Of a DNA stretch of 11,244 nucleotides, positions 10,920-11,244 are shown in pieces (position 1 is the first letter of the stretch; each line of letters begins with the position of its first letter). Below the pieces are notes generated by a model. It worked only from the letters and a program-made list of their open reading frames with translations. It made no database searches and was not told where the DNA came from. The stretch is from Dehalococcoidia bacterium CG2_30_46_9 (GTDB taxonomy: Bacteria > Chloroflexota > Dehalococcoidia > GIF9 > AB-539-J10): positions 1 to 11,244 of the forward strand of contig MNYE01000043.1 of the NCBI GenBank assembly GCA_001873005.1, written 5' to 3'. The translations under genes and the position numbers were made by a program.

Positions 10920-11195
10920 GAAGAACTCCGACGCCGACTCAAAGAAGTAGACCCTAACCTGAAGATTGTTCCTGGTGGAAGGCGGAGGCATCATACAAGC
11001 AAGTCAGATTGGGATAGGGCTGCCGGGGTAAATTGTTCCAGGTGTGGGCGGGAGGTCTATCAAAGCCGTGAGGGACTATGCCTCCCTTGCTGGGAGAAAG
11101 AACACGACATTGAGATCCGGGATAAGGCGGGCATCCTTAATCTGCTACCGCAATCAGTGATCATGAGTATCGTTCATCCTTCCAGGAAAGGTTAA
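10914..11195 (+). CDS. Four-cysteine zinc-ribbon protein, 93 aa
   Basis: Cys41-x2-Cys44 and Cys56-x2-Cys59 (CSRCGREVYQSREGLCLPCWEKEH) form one treble-clef or zinc-ribbon knuckle. Before it is a strongly basic stretch (GGRRRHHTSKSDWDR), and after it a mildly hydrophobic C-terminus (ILNLLPQSVIMSIVHP). Basic residues next to a small zinc knuckle suit binding to nucleic acid, but protein binding is equally possible. The start lacks a clear ribosome site and is seven bases after the J-domain gene stop, consistent with coupling. It is the last complete gene in the plus-strand cassette. I do not recognise a specific family. Confidence 0.6.
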   Translation: MSEELRRRLKEVDPNLKIVPGGRRRHHTSKSDWDRAAGVNCSRCGREVYQSREGLCLPCWEKEHDIEIRDKAGILNLLPQSVIMSIVHPSRKG

Positions 11196-11244
11196 ACGCC
11201 ATTAATGAATGCCAGTAATTCCCCCCTGTTTTTTCGTTTCTAGC
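11196..11244. other. Downstream stretch with no gene seen
   Basis: No convincing terminator hairpin, ribosome site or gene start is visible in these 49 bases. The T-run in CCTGTTTTTTCG lacks a stem before it. The cassette may continue beyond the window. Confidence 0.4.

Noticed and set aside
1..11244. tRNA or rRNA genes, insertion sequences
   Set aside because: I looked for cloverleaf arms, rRNA words and transposase motifs and saw none; a tRNA scan could settle this.

Overview
The window reads as part of a temperate phage or prophage (or a closely related integrative element) of a bacterium. It has compact genes, strong AAAGGAGG-type ribosome sites, many TTG/GTG starts, a tyrosine integrase beside an att-like site, replication and transcription genes (a DnaN-like sliding clamp and a sigma-like factor), and a block of tail-type structural genes. 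The host cannot be fixed from sequence alone. The style of the small tail proteins reminds me of viral contigs from Chloroflexota/Dehalococcoidia, but that is an impression only.

Layout. Bases 1-2526 (minus strand) hold structural genes: a tail-fibre-like protein cut by the window edge, two small tail or appendage proteins, a protein with a Gly/Pro-rich repeat, and a single-pass membrane protein. A near-consensus promoter (TTGACA-17-TAAAAT, 2545-2573) drives them. A LAGLIDADG homing endonuclease gene (1642-2106) sits among them on the opposite strand, flanked by two similar 20-nt palindromes. Bases 2584-4273 carry four small genes of unknown function. Strong intrinsic terminators stand upstream of two of them, tandem ones in one case, and another stands downstream of the block. 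A 25-nt element is conserved upstream of the other two.

Bases 4300-6311 (minus) encode the sliding clamp, with a six-unit AEADAI-like C-terminal tail, and a zinc-knuckle sigma-like factor. Their promoter is at 6485-6513 and their leader is structured. Bases 6312-6807 have no convincing gene. They hold TGCTAACAC-type repeats in both orientations, a 7-8-7 inverted repeat resembling a tyrosine recombinase core site, and degenerate 12-nt G-run repeats: a good attP or control-region candidate. Bases 6808-8999 (minus) form an early-type operon: a 21-codon peptide, a C2H2 finger protein, a CxxC protein, two small unknowns and the integrase.

A compact divergent promoter at 9017-9071, whose two -35 boxes share CTTGTCAAG, separates this operon from a plus-strand cassette (9097-11195). 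The cassette encodes a membrane-anchored family 2 glycosyltransferase, a transglutaminase-like cysteine enzyme, a J-domain protein and a four-cysteine zinc-ribbon protein. It looks like an accessory (moron-type) operon acting on the cell envelope and on host chaperones. Its actual role is unknown, and it is the most open part of the window.
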